From Gammaproteobacteria bacterium (GTDB lineage Bacteria > Pseudomonadota > Gammaproteobacteria > Xanthomonadales > Xanthomonadaceae), in contig JAAYXJ010000212.1 of NCBI GenBank assembly GCA_012515985.1, positions 1 to 42,864 of the forward strand: a DNA stretch of 42,864 bases, given 5' to 3'. The notes beneath the pieces are model-generated. The model did not search any database. It was not told the origin of the DNA and saw only the letters and a list, made by a program, of their open reading frames with translations. Both the position numbers and the translations under genes were made by a program. This document shows positions 9,164 through 21,228 of this stretch, one piece after another (position 1 is the stretch's first letter; each line of letters opens with the position of its first letter).

Positions 9164-11452
9164 TCATGGGTGCGGCTGCCCGGTCTGTTTTTCCTGCTCA
9201 TCTGCCTGCTCCGTCGTGCCTTCCCGCCCGGGATGGACGGGTTCGGTCCCATCTCGTGCCGGCCCTTCCGCCAGTTGGTCTTCAAGCACCCGGCGGAGGC
9301 CGGGATCGGCGCGGATGCGTGATTCGGGCACGCCCGACCGGCGGGCCACCCCGATCCAGTGCAACGCGGCCGCGTTATCGCCCAGCGCCGCCATCGTCTT
9401 CGCGTTCATGACCCCGACCTCGGCGCGGCCGGCCCCGAGCCGTCCCGCGCGTTCCACCATCTCCAGGGCCCGTTCGCGCTGCCCGGAGTTCACCAGGTAC
9501 CAGCCGGTGGCGGCGGCCATGGTGGCGTCGTCGGGATTGATCTCGAGGTACTCGCCGGCCAGCCGCGCCGCTTTCTCATGGGCGTCCGGGGCCTGGCCCG
9601 CCGTCACCGGGTCACCCAGCAGCGCATCGCCCAGATTGCCCCAGAACACGGGGTTCCCCGAGTCGAGTTCCAGCGCCCGCCGCAGCAGGGTGACCGCCGC
9701 CGCGTAATCGCCGTGCTGCTGCTTGATCTCTGCATAGTTGCTCAGCACCGCCGCCGTGGGACGGATCGCGAGCGAGCGTTCGAATGCGAGCGCCGCCTCC
9801 CGGTTGAGCCCGGCGGCGAGGTAGACGCCGCCCAGGCTGCTCCACAGTTCGGCCGAGCCGGGCTCCAGTTCCACCGCACGCCGGAACGCGGTGATCGCGC
9901 CGTCAAGGTTGCCGGCGCGGTACTGCTCCAGCCCGAGGAATCCATGGATCGAAGCGTTGCCCGGGCTGATCTCGATGGCCTCGTGGAAATACGCGGCGGC
10001 GCGTTCGTGTTCCCCGCGCGCCGCATGCAGCTGGGCCATCCCGACCAGGGCCTCCGGTGCCCGCGCCGGGTCGCGCCGCGCCTTGGCGTAGAACGCCATC
10101 GCCTGTCCGGCGTCACCGCTGAGGCGGTGCAGGTCGCCCAGGGCCAGGTCGACCTCGCTGGAGCCCGGCGCCATTTCCCTTGCAAGGGCACACGCGGTCT
10201 GCGCGTTGCGGAACGCCCGGGCATCCTGCATCGCGTCGAACCGCGCGAGTTCCGAGCGGCAGATGCCGGCCTGGGCGCGGAAGAACCCGCTGTCCTCCTC
10301 CAGCGCGCGGTCAAACCACTGGATCGCCGAATCCAGGGCTTCGGAGTCGCTGGCGGCCAGGCGCAGCTGCTGCATGCCCCGCAGGTAGGCGTCGAACGCG
10401 GACGCGTTGCGGGTGGGGGCCAGGCGCCGGGCGAGGGCCTCTTCACGCGGCTGCGGCAGCGCCCCGAGCAACGACTCCACGACCAGCGCGGCGATCTCGG
10501 CCTGGGTGTCGAAGACATCCCCCACCTGCCGGTCGAAACTGCGGCTCCACAGGGTGAATCCGGTGTTGCAGTCGGAAAGCCGGGCGTTGATCCGCACCCG
10601 GTCCCCGTCCCGCCGGACGCTTGCATCCAGGACAGTGGCCACACCCAGCGTCCTTCCCAGGGTCCTTACGTCGGTGTCCAGCTTCGCCGCGGCGGACGCG
10701 GGGATCCGGGCGGCCACGCGCAGGCCCTCGACCCCGGCCAGCGCGTCGTGCATCTCCACGGCCAGCCCCTCGGCGAAGAAGTCCTGGTCCCGATCGCTGC
10801 CCAGGCTGGTGAACGGGAGGACCGCCACCGAGGCTTCGGCCGGGCCCAGCGCCGCGTCGCGCTGGCCGGCCCACAGCAACAGGCCGGCAAGCAGCACCCC
10901 GACCGCCACCGGCAGGGCCCAGGCCGACAGCCTTGACGGGGCTGCTTCCTCCGGGGCCAGGGGACCGCCCCTCCCTTCCAGCGCCACAGCCTCGCCGGCG
11001 CCCGCCGGGCCGTGGGAAGGGACTTCACCGTCCGGCCCGTGGGAGGGCGGACCCGGCCCGGACCCGGCCCACTGCGGCCCTTCGTGGCGCCTGCGGTCCC
11101 CGGACGGAGGTTCCAGCTCGCCGATGAAGGCATATCCCAGGGCATGGCGGGTCTGGATGTAGCGCGGGTGGTGGTGGTCATCCCCCAGCACCGCCCGGAG
11201 CTGGGCGATCGCCCGGGTGAGCACGCCCGGGGTCACGTGGCGGTGGCCCCAGACCGAGTCCAGCAGCTCGTCCCGGGAGACCAGTTCGCCGGGATGCTCA
11301 AGCAGGGCCAGCAGGACGGCGAATGCCTTGGGCTCGATCTGTTGCGGTACGCCGGCGCGGGTCAGGATGTGGCCGACGGTGTCGACCTCCACGTCTCCGA
11401 AGCGGAAATACCGCTCCGGCGGGTTGCCAGGACCGCCTGAGTGCGGCGCCAT
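9164..11452 (-). CDS. CadC-like membrane transcriptional regulator with TPR repeats
   Basis: A 762-residue one-component regulator. Residues about 14-112 are an OmpR/PhoB-type winged helix (PKAFAVLLALLEHPGELVSR, DELLDSVWG, RYIQTRHALGYAF). A Pro/Gly-rich linker follows, then one transmembrane helix at about 176-195. The next segment, about 206-330, has the SVAVLPFTSLGSD...FFAEGLAVEM pattern of TolB/FlgO-like sensor regions. The remainder, to about residue 720, is TPR repeats. The likely topology is a cytoplasmic DNA-binding head with a periplasmic TPR sensor. Its target genes and signal are unknown. It diverges from the DUF1232-like gene, with a 132-base shared gap, so mutual regulation is possible. 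It lies inside an otherwise conserved rnhB-dnaE neighbourhood. Confidence 0.85.
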   Translation of the reverse strand: MAPHSGGPGNPPERYFRFGDVEVDTVGHILTRAGVPQQIEPKAFAVLLALLEHPGELVSRDELLDSVWGHRHVTPGVLTRAIAQLRAVLGDDHHHPRYIQTRHALGYAFIGELEPPSGDRRRHEGPQWAGSGPGPPSHGPDGEVPSHGPAGAGEAVALEGRGGPLAPEEAAPSRLSAWALPVAVGVLLAGLLLWAGQRDAALGPAEASVAVLPFTSLGSDRDQDFFAEGLAVEMHDALAGVEGLRVAARIPASAAAKLDTDVRTLGRTLGVATVLDASVRRDGDRVRINARLSDCNTGFTLWSRSFDRQVGDVFDTQAEIAALVVESLLGALPQPREEALARRLAPTRNASAFDAYLRGMQQLRLAASDSEALDSAIQWFDRALEEDSGFFRAQAGICRSELARFDAMQDARAFRNAQTACALAREMAPGSSEVDLALGDLHRLSGDAGQAMAFYAKARRDPARAPEALVGMAQLHAARGEHERAAAYFHEAIEISPGNASIHGFLGLEQYRAGNLDGAITAFRRAVELEPGSAELWSSLGGVYLAAGLNREAALAFERSLAIRPTAAVLSNYAEIKQQHGDYAAAVTLLRRALELDSGNPVFWGNLGDALLGDPVTAGQAPDAHEKAARLAGEYLEINPDDATMAAATGWYLVNSGQRERALEMVERAGRLGAGRAEVGVMNAKTMAALGDNAAALHWIGVARRSGVPESRIRADPGLRRVLEDQLAEGPARDGTEPVHPGREGTTEQADEQEKQTGQPHP

Positions 11453-11584
11453 CGCCTTTTCCTCACGGCCTCACGGTTCCCTCCGCATTCGCTCATGCAA
11501 GCGTCGGGGTTACTTCATGACTTAACGCCGGCCCGCACCGAATCTGGCCATGCGCCGATGGGGCGCGCCCCACAGGAGACCGCC

Positions 11585-12214
11585 ATGAACGCCACCTTCG
11601 CCAACGCCGTCCTCCCGCTCTCCCCGGTGCGGCCGCACCGCCGCTTCCATGTCGGCGGACACGCCCTGCGGCCCGAGGCCGTCGCGGCGTTCAACCGGGT
11701 GCTGGAGCGGCTCGGGACCGCGCCCCTGGATGAGGACCAGATCGCCTCGTTCAGCCGTGCAGTCAGTCCGCGCCAGGATGCGACGGCTGTGCCTGCCTGG
11801 ATCCTCACCCACATGCGCGACGCAGCCGCGATCAGGCTGATGCTCGGCGATCCGGGCTGGGACCTGCTCGAACGCGCTGCGGACCCGGCCCATGTGGTCA
11901 GCGACTATCTGCGCGACCACGCGGACCTGATCCCCGACCGCCTGCCGGTGCTCGGGCGCCTGGACGACGCCATCGTGGTGGAAGCCGCCTGGTCCGGGAT
12001 CGGCACCGAGGTGATCGATTACCTGGACTACCGCCGGCTGAGGCGGCTGGAAGCGGCCATGCGTGGCTGCGATGAACGGGCTTTCCGCTTCGGCCGCACC
12101 GACTGGGAGGAAGCCCGGCAGGCCGAGGCCGCACTGGTCCGGCACCTTCGGGAAGTGGGTACCCGCAGCTACCTGCCGGCGACCGGCGGGCCCGGCCGGT
12201 TCCGCATCAACTGA
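11585..12214 (+). CDS. DUF1232/YkvA-like protein of unknown function
   Basis: The start is placed at ATG 11585 because AGGAGA lies seven bases upstream; the track start at 11441 runs through the divergent promoter region. The 209-residue product has a central segment DLIPDRLPVLGRLDDAIVV that closely matches the YkvA/DUF1232 consensus, usually a small helical membrane-associated domain. The flanking N-terminal (about 110 residues) and C-terminal parts are not recognised. The C terminus has charged helical character (RRLRRLEAAMRG). No function can be assigned. A strong GC-rich hairpin follows the stop, and it diverges from the CadC-like regulator. Confidence 0.75.
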   Translation: MNATFANAVLPLSPVRPHRRFHVGGHALRPEAVAAFNRVLERLGTAPLDEDQIASFSRAVSPRQDATAVPAWILTHMRDAAAIRLMLGDPGWDLLERAADPAHVVSDYLRDHADLIPDRLPVLGRLDDAIVVEAAWSGIGTEVIDYLDYRRLRRLEAAMRGCDERAFRFGRTDWEEARQAEAALVRHLREVGTRSYLPATGGPGRFRIN

Positions 12215-12224
12215 CGTGCGTGCA

Positions 12225-12267
12225 ACGACAGCGGGCGCGCCACGGATGGCGCGCCCGCCCTGCTGTC
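12225..12267 (+). terminator. Hairpin terminator candidate after the DUF1232-like gene
   Basis: A perfect 12-bp stem GCGGGCGCGCCA / TGGCGCGCCCGC with a CGGA loop is flanked by a further GACAGC / GCTGTC pair. It lies 16 bases after the stop codon and before dnaE. The trailing T-run is poor. Confidence 0.5.
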
Positions 12268-12310
12268 AAGCCTTGTCCCCGCCTGCCCCGCCGCCTACGC
12301 TGCATGGGCC

Positions 12311-15838
<3,528 letters not shown>

Positions 15839-15874
15839 CCCCGCCTCCGGCGCGATCCTCCCGAACCCGCCCCG

Positions 15875-18226
15875 CTAGTCCTCGCCTCCACCGGCGTGCT
15901 CATCGAGCACCGGCTGCACCCGCTCGTCCCAGAACTTGCGCACCGCCTTCGTAAGCGCCTCGCGGCCGGCATCGTTGACGATCACCGCGTCCGCGATCTC
16001 CCGGTGTTCGGCGTCCGAAGGCTGGGCGTCCATCCGCTCCCAGGCCTCTTCGCGGGTCATGCCGCGCACGTTGACCAGCCGCTCCACGCGCACCTCGGCG
16101 GGCGCCTCCACCACCAGCACCAGGTCCAGCCCGGCCCGCGGCTGGTCGGTCTCCGCCAGCATCGGCATGTCGGCCACCACCACCGCGTCCGGACCGGCCT
16201 GTGCTGCAAGCCGCGAGAACTCGGCGCGCACGCGCGGGTGGATGATCTGGTTGAGCCGGGCCCGCGCGGTATCGTTGCCCGAAACCAGCCTGCCCAGTGC
16301 GGCGCGGTCGACGTTCCCGCCGGGGGCGATCACCTCATCGCCGAACAGCTCCCTGATCTCCGCGACCGCGTCGGTGCCCGGACCGATCAGACGTGCGACC
16401 AGTTCGTCGGCGCTGATCACCACCGCCCCAAGCGCTCGCAGGTCCTCGGCCGCAAGCGTACGGCCGGAACCGATCCCCCCCGTCAGCCCGATGGTCAGCA
16501 ATGCCGCGCTGTCGCGAAGTTGCCGGCCCAGGCGGGTGGCCGGGGGATGGGTGTCGTGCTCGGGCTCCGTGCCCGGCTCGTACTCGGGCCGGATCACGTA
16601 CTCGGCCATGTCGTGCTCGTCCTCGCGGGCCCGGCGCCTGTACTCCTCCACCGGCAGCACCTGCTTCCACTGCCGGGTGCGCAGCGGCTTGAGGGTCCCC
16701 GCATCCTCGCGCAGCGCGCGCAGCAGCAGCAGGCACAGGCCCATCACCAGCAGCATCACCGGCGCACCGATGACGATGATGACCTCCTGCAGCGCGGCCA
16801 GACCGTGTTCGCCCGAGGTGACCAGGATCACTGCGCACACCACCCCCACCGACATCGCCCACAGCACCCGCTGCCGCTTCGGCCCCACGTCCCCGTGCCC
16901 CGACGCGAGGTTGTCGAGCACCAGCGCGCCGGAGTCCAGCGATGTCACGAAGAAGATGGTGATCACCACCAGCGCCAGCACCGCGGTGAAGCCGTAGAAC
17001 GGAAACGACTGCAGGAACTGGAACAGCGCCGCTTCCACATTGCCGTTGGTGACGATGGTTTGGGTGAGGCTGCCGGCGGTCTCCGGCGCCCGGTCGATCC
17101 GGAACGCGCTGAAGCCCCAGGTACCCATCCAGATGATGACGAAGGCCGTCGGCAGGCCGATCGACGCGGTGACGAACTCGCGGATTGAGCGGCCGCGCGA
17201 GATGCGGGCGATGAACAGCCCCACGAAGGGCGACCAGGTGACGGTCCACGCGTAGTAGAAGACGGTCCAGTCCCCCGACCACCGGCCGCCACCAAAGGAA
17301 TCGTTGAAGAACGAGAGCGCCGGGAGGTGCGACATGTACGCGCCGGCCGACTCCACGATGGCGCGGATGGTATCCATGCTTGCGCCCCACATGAGCACGA
17401 ACAGCATCAGGGCCACGGTGAGCACGATGTTGAGGTAGGACAGCCGCTTGACGCCCTGGTCCAGGCCGGCCAGCGCCGACGCCAGCGCGAGCGCCGTGAT
17501 CACCGCGATGATCCCCGCCTGCAGCCAGCCGTTCATGGGAACACCCATGACGTAGTTCATGCCGGCGTTGATCTGCATCGCGCCAAGGCCCACCGACACC
17601 GCCAGCCCGAACACCGTGGCCACCACGCAGGTGATGTCCACCGCCCTGCCCCAGGGGCCGTGGATGCCCTCGCCGATCAGCGGCTGCAGCGCCGACGACA
17701 CCCGCGGCGGCAGCCGGCGCTTGTAGGTGAAGTAGCCGAAGCACATGCCCGGGATCACCAGCAGGGCCCACATGTGGATGCCGAAGTGGAAGTTGGCGAT
17801 CGCCAGCGCCTGCATCGCCGCCATGTCGGTGGCGGGCTCGGTACCGTAGAGCGGCGGATTGGCGTAATGGTTCATGGGCTCGGCCACGCCCCAGAACATC
17901 AGCACGGCGCCCACCCCGGCGGCGAACAGCATGCCGAACCAGGCCACCCCGGAAAATTCAGGCTTGGCATCGTCCTGCCCGAGCTTCGCCCGCCCGTAGC
18001 GGCTGGCCGCCAGCCCGAACGCGAACAGGACCAGCGCGGTCGTCCCCAGGGTGTACATCCAGCCCAGCTCGTAGCGCAGCCAGCTGGCCACCACGCCGAA
18101 CGCGCTCTGGACGGGGCCGGGGAACAGGGACATCGCGGCTGCGAACGCGGCGATGATCAACAGTGAAATGAAGAACGTCGCGGGGCCGGTGCGAAGGCCG
18201 AGGAAATCGTGCAGCCGGGTCAGCAT
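15875..18226 (-). CDS. BCCT-family transporter fused to a dephospho-CoA-kinase-like domain
   Basis: The start is set at ATG 18226 (783 residues); the track start at 18337 adds a non-hydrophobic, Arg-rich leader. Residues 1 to about 530 form a 12-helix betaine/carnitine/choline transporter, shown by FWGVAEPMNHYANPP, WTVFYYAWTVTWSPFVG and ISRGRSIREFV. A charged linker (VEEYRRRAREDEHDMAEYV) follows. Residues 576-783, still in the same frame, match CoaE along the whole length: IGLTGGIGSGRT, ISADELVARL, DRAALGRLV, NQIIHPRV, RGMTREEAWERM. The P-loop reads GSGRT, not GSGKST, so kinase activity is doubtful. It is expected in the inner membrane as an osmolyte uptake system with a cytoplasmic nucleotide-binding-like tail. 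It is convergent with dnaE and divergent from accA. Confidence 0.88.
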   Translation of the reverse strand: MLTRLHDFLGLRTGPATFFISLLIIAAFAAAMSLFPGPVQSAFGVVASWLRYELGWMYTLGTTALVLFAFGLAASRYGRAKLGQDDAKPEFSGVAWFGMLFAAGVGAVLMFWGVAEPMNHYANPPLYGTEPATDMAAMQALAIANFHFGIHMWALLVIPGMCFGYFTYKRRLPPRVSSALQPLIGEGIHGPWGRAVDITCVVATVFGLAVSVGLGAMQINAGMNYVMGVPMNGWLQAGIIAVITALALASALAGLDQGVKRLSYLNIVLTVALMLFVLMWGASMDTIRAIVESAGAYMSHLPALSFFNDSFGGGRWSGDWTVFYYAWTVTWSPFVGLFIARISRGRSIREFVTASIGLPTAFVIIWMGTWGFSAFRIDRAPETAGSLTQTIVTNGNVEAALFQFLQSFPFYGFTAVLALVVITIFFVTSLDSGALVLDNLASGHGDVGPKRQRVLWAMSVGVVCAVILVTSGEHGLAALQEVIIVIGAPVMLLVMGLCLLLLRALREDAGTLKPLRTRQWKQVLPVEEYRRRAREDEHDMAEYVIRPEYEPGTEPEHDTHPPATRLGRQLRDSAALLTIGLTGGIGSGRTLAAEDLRALGAVVISADELVARLIGPGTDAVAEIRELFGDEVIAPGGNVDRAALGRLVSGNDTARARLNQIIHPRVRAEFSRLAAQAGPDAVVVADMPMLAETDQPRAGLDLVLVVEAPAEVRVERLVNVRGMTREEAWERMDAQPSDAEHREIADAVIVNDAGREALTKAVRKFWDERVQPVLDEHAGGGED

Positions 18227-18404
18227 GAGCCGTCCGTTGGTCAAGATCCCGGCACATGGTGCCACGCACGCGTGATGGCGCCGTACCCGGCGGGCCGCAG
18301 GCGATCCGGCGTGGGAAGGCGGCGAGGCCCCACACACGCTCCGGTACGGTGCCCCGGCGGCCGGTCCGATAGACTGTCGGGATTGTTTCCGGCCTTCGTA
18401 CCCG

Positions 18405-19364
18405 ATGAATCCGAATTACCTCGATTTCGAACAGCCCATCGCCGATCTTGAGGCGAAGATCCACGACCTGCGCCAGGCCAGCACCGGCCCCGGGGTCAAC
18501 ATCGACGCCGAGCTGCGCACCCTGCAGGACAAGCTGCGCCGGCGCACCGCGCAGATCTTCCGCGACCTCACCCCCTGGCAGGTGGCCCAGCTGGCGCGCC
18601 ATCCCGCACGCCCGTACACCAGCGACTACATCCGGGTGATGTGCGACGAGTTCGAAGAGCTGGCGGGCGACCGCGCGTTTGCCGACGACCCGGCGATCAT
18701 CGGCGGCCTGGGGCGCATCAACGGCCGCAGCGTGATGATCATCGGCCATGAGAAGGGCCGCGACACCCGCTCCAAGGTTCGCCGCAACTTCGGCATGCCG
18801 CGCCCGGAGGGCTACCGCAAGGCGCTGCGGCTGATGAAGATGGCCGAGCGCTTCGGCCTGCCGCTGCTGACCTTCATTGACACCCCGGGCGCGTACCCCG
18901 GCATTGGCGCCGAGGAGCGCGGCCAGTCCGAGGCCATTGCGCGCAACCTGATGGAGATGGCCGAGCTGAAGATCCCGGTGCTGTGCACCGTGATCGGCGA
19001 GGGAGGCTCGGGCGGCGCGCTGGCGATCGGCGTGGGCGACCGGACCCTGATGCTTGAGTACAGCACCTATTCCGTGATCTCCCCGGAAGGCTGCGCCTCG
19101 ATCCTGTGGAAGGATGCGGACAAGAAGCGCGATGCCGCCGAACAGCTGGGGCTGACCGCCAAGCGCCTGGTCGAACTGGGCCTGGTGGACAAGCTGGTGC
19201 GTGAGCCGATCGGCGGCGCCCACCGCAACCCCACCCAGACCGCGATCCGGCTCAAGGCGGTGCTGCTCAACCAGCTCGACGAACTGGAGGCAATGCCCCC
19301 GGCCCAGCTGGTGGAACGGCGCTACCAGCGCCTGCGGGGCTACGGCGCCTACGAATCCGGCTGA
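18405..19364 (+). CDS. accA: Acetyl-CoA carboxylase carboxyltransferase subunit alpha
   Basis: With AccD forms the carboxyltransferase that passes CO2 from biotin-BCCP to acetyl-CoA, the first committed step of fatty acid synthesis. Its 319 residues match E. coli AccA length. Signatures are [18 protein letters not shown] at the start, [38 protein letters not shown] and [15 protein letters not shown] (oxyanion glycine-rich segment). The start at ATG 18405 gives the canonical N terminus. In related genomes it commonly follows dnaE directly; here the divergent transporter gene intervenes. A TAGACT element at 18370 could be a -10 box, but no good -35 is present. Confidence 0.97.
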   Translation: MNPNYLDFEQPIADLEAKIHDLRQASTGPGVNIDAELRTLQDKLRRRTAQIFRDLTPWQVAQLARHPARPYTSDYIRVMCDEFEELAGDRAFADDPAIIGGLGRINGRSVMIIGHEKGRDTRSKVRRNFGMPRPEGYRKALRLMKMAERFGLPLLTFIDTPGAYPGIGAEERGQSEAIARNLMEMAELKIPVLCTVIGEGGSGGALAIGVGDRTLMLEYSTYSVISPEGCASILWKDADKKRDAAEQLGLTAKRLVELGLVDKLVREPIGGAHRNPTQTAIRLKAVLLNQLDELEAMPPAQLVERRYQRLRGYGAYESG

Positions 19365-19447
19365 CCCACGGGCCTGGTGGCCGCCCCTGCGCCACGCCGA
19401 CTACCATCGGTGGGCCGGCAACCGGCCGGCGCAATGGGGAGAAGTCA

Positions 19448-19732
19448 ATGGTCATCCGAAAGATCGACGTCCTTTCCGCCGGCAAGATCGGCGGCATCAT
19501 CGCCGCCGCGCTCGGCCTGCTGATGGGCCTGTTCATGCTGGTGTTCGGCGGCCTTATCGGCAGCCTGGCCGGGGGTGACGGCGGGATCTTTGCCTTGGGG
19601 GGCGGTTTCGCCGCGGTCATCATCCTGCCGATCATGTACGGCGTCTTCGGCTTCATCGGGGCGCTGATCCAGGCGCTGATCTACAACCTGGCGGCCGGCT
19701 TCGTCGGCGGCCTGCGCATCGAGACGGAGTGA
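19448..19732 (+). CDS. Small glycine-rich membrane protein of unknown function
   Basis: A 94-residue protein with a good ribosome-binding site (GGGGAGAA, six bases before ATG). It has two strongly hydrophobic segments (about residues 14-43 and 48-84), a Gly-rich connection, and ends YNLAAGFVGGLRIETE. This pattern, a KI...SAGKIGG opening and a YNxxAxxxGG ending, recurs in small uncharacterised membrane proteins in bacteria and archaea, as recalled from memory. No function is known to me. It lies between accA and tilS, and a hairpin terminator follows. Confidence 0.75.
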   Translation: MVIRKIDVLSAGKIGGIIAAALGLLMGLFMLVFGGLIGSLAGGDGGIFALGGGFAAVIILPIMYGVFGFIGALIQALIYNLAAGFVGGLRIETE

Positions 19733-19737
19733 CCACC

Positions 19738-19775
19738 AGCGGCCGTGGGCCGCGCTGCCCGCGGCCGCTCTTTCC
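19738..19775 (+). terminator. Rho-independent-type terminator between the small membrane protein and tilS
   Basis: AGCGGCCGTGGGC pairs with GCCCGCGGCCGCT (13 bp, one G-U), loop CGCGCT, followed by CTTTCC directly before the tilS ATG at 19776. Because the hairpin touches the tilS start it may also hinder tilS translation initiation. Confidence 0.55.
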
Positions 19776-21089
19776 ATGAGCCGAAACCTTGCCCTGCCCC
19801 CACCCCCCGTGTCCGCTCCGGTCGTGGCCGGCTTCAGCGGCGGGCTGGACTCCACCGTGCTGTTGCACCTGCTCGCCTCCGACCAGACGCAGCGCGCGCC
19901 CGGCCTGTGCGCCATCCACGTGCACCACGGCCTGAATGACCGCGCCGACGTGTGGGCGGAACACTGCCAGCGCACCTGCGAAGCGCTCGACGTGCCCCTG
20001 CGGATCGTCCGCGTCACGGTCGACCGCGGCTCGGGATTGGGACTGGAAGGGGCGGCCCGCGACGCCCGCTACCGGGCGTTCAGCGACCACCTGCCTGACG
20101 GCGGGATCATTGCGCTGGCGCACCACCGCGACGACCAGGCCGAAACCTTCCTGCTGCGCGCCCTGCGCGGCTCCGGCGTGGATGGCCTGCGCGGAATGCC
20201 GGCCTGGCGGCGCCTGGGAAGGGGATGGCTGTGGCGCCCGCTGCTTTCGCAGCCGCGCGACGCCCTGCTCGCATACGCCCGGCATGCCGGCCTGGACTGG
20301 GTGGAAGATCCGTCCAACGAGGTCGCCGCCCATGACCGCAACCACCTCCGCCGCCACGTGATGCCGCTGCTGCGCCAGCGCTGGCCGCACGCGGATGCCA
20401 TGCTGGCGCGCAGCGCGGCACTTTGCGGCGAGGCTGCGCACCTGTTGGCAGCGGGGGACGCAGCGGCGCTCGATGACGTTTCCACCGCGTCGCCGATAAT
20501 GATCGATGTCCCGCGCCTGCTGCAGCACCCGCCGGAGCGGCGCGCACGCGTGCTGCGCCTGTGGCTGGAGCGCCTGGGCCTCCCCCCCCTGCCGGCCGAG
20601 GGCATCGCGCGCATCGAAGCCGGCCTGCTCGGGCCGGCCGGTGACACCCTCCCTGAATTCGCCTGGTCGGGCAGCGTGATCCGCCGCTGGCGCGACCGCC
20701 TGCATGCCTCCCGGCAGCGCGCCGGCCTGCCGGACGGGTTTGAGGTGACCTGGGACGGCCGCGCCCCGCTGCGGCTTCCCACCGGCGACACGCTGGAACT
20801 GGAAGGCCTGGATATCCACGATTCCCCGGGCGCGCCATGGCCCCTGGTTGTGCGGGCGCGCCGCGGCGGGGAGCGGATCACCCTGCCGGGCCGCATGCAT
20901 TCGCACGAACTGAGGAAAGTCCTGCAGGAGCGTGCGGTGCCGCCGTGGCTGCGCGGGCGCATGCCGCTGGTGTGCAGCCCCGGGGGCACGGTGCTGGCGG
21001 CCGGGGACGTGGCGCTTTCCGCGGAACTTGAACACCAGCTGGCCCGGAGCGGCTTGCGCCTGCGCTGGCGCTGTCCGGACCCCGCCTGA
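19776..21089 (+). CDS. tilS: tRNA(Ile)-lysidine synthase
   Basis: Modifies C34 of tRNA-Ile(CAU) to lysidine so that it reads AUA, using ATP and lysine. The N-type PP-loop FSGGLDSTVLLHLLA is at residues 20-34, and HHRDDQAETFLLRALRGSG with the metal/adenylate-binding region follows. The TilS substrate-binding middle and the C-terminal domain (GGERITLPGRMHSHELRKVLQE) are both present. The 437 residues match E. coli (432). The start is at ATG 19776, immediately after a hairpin. No ribosome-binding site is visible, so the exact start is slightly uncertain. Confidence 0.95.
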   Translation: MSRNLALPPPPVSAPVVAGFSGGLDSTVLLHLLASDQTQRAPGLCAIHVHHGLNDRADVWAEHCQRTCEALDVPLRIVRVTVDRGSGLGLEGAARDARYRAFSDHLPDGGIIALAHHRDDQAETFLLRALRGSGVDGLRGMPAWRRLGRGWLWRPLLSQPRDALLAYARHAGLDWVEDPSNEVAAHDRNHLRRHVMPLLRQRWPHADAMLARSAALCGEAAHLLAAGDAAALDDVSTASPIMIDVPRLLQHPPERRARVLRLWLERLGLPPLPAEGIARIEAGLLGPAGDTLPEFAWSGSVIRRWRDRLHASRQRAGLPDGFEVTWDGRAPLRLPTGDTLELEGLDIHDSPGAPWPLVVRARRGGERITLPGRMHSHELRKVLQERAVPPWLRGRMPLVCSPGGTVLAAGDVALSAELEHQLARSGLRLRWRCPDPA

Positions 21090-21125
21090 TTTGCGTATCT
21101 ATCCACATGGGCCTGGAAAAGCCCC

Positions 21126-21147
21126 GCGGAGCCGGCCGCGGCTCCGC
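21126..21147 (+). terminator. Hairpin after tilS
   Basis: GCGGAGCC/GGCTCCGC, 8 bp with a GGCCGC loop, 36 bases after the tilS stop. No T-run follows, so it is a weak terminator candidate. Confidence 0.35.
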
Positions 21148-21228
21148 AGACCCGAGCCGCATGCAGGATGCGCGTGCCAGGCCAGGATCGGCCGAACCCT
21201 TGCAGATTCCGCAACCGGCCGCCCCCGA

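Noticed and set aside
18347-18375. accA promoter around TAGACT
   Set aside because: Only the -10 resembles consensus; the -35 position reads CGGTGC. Not strong enough to list as a feature.
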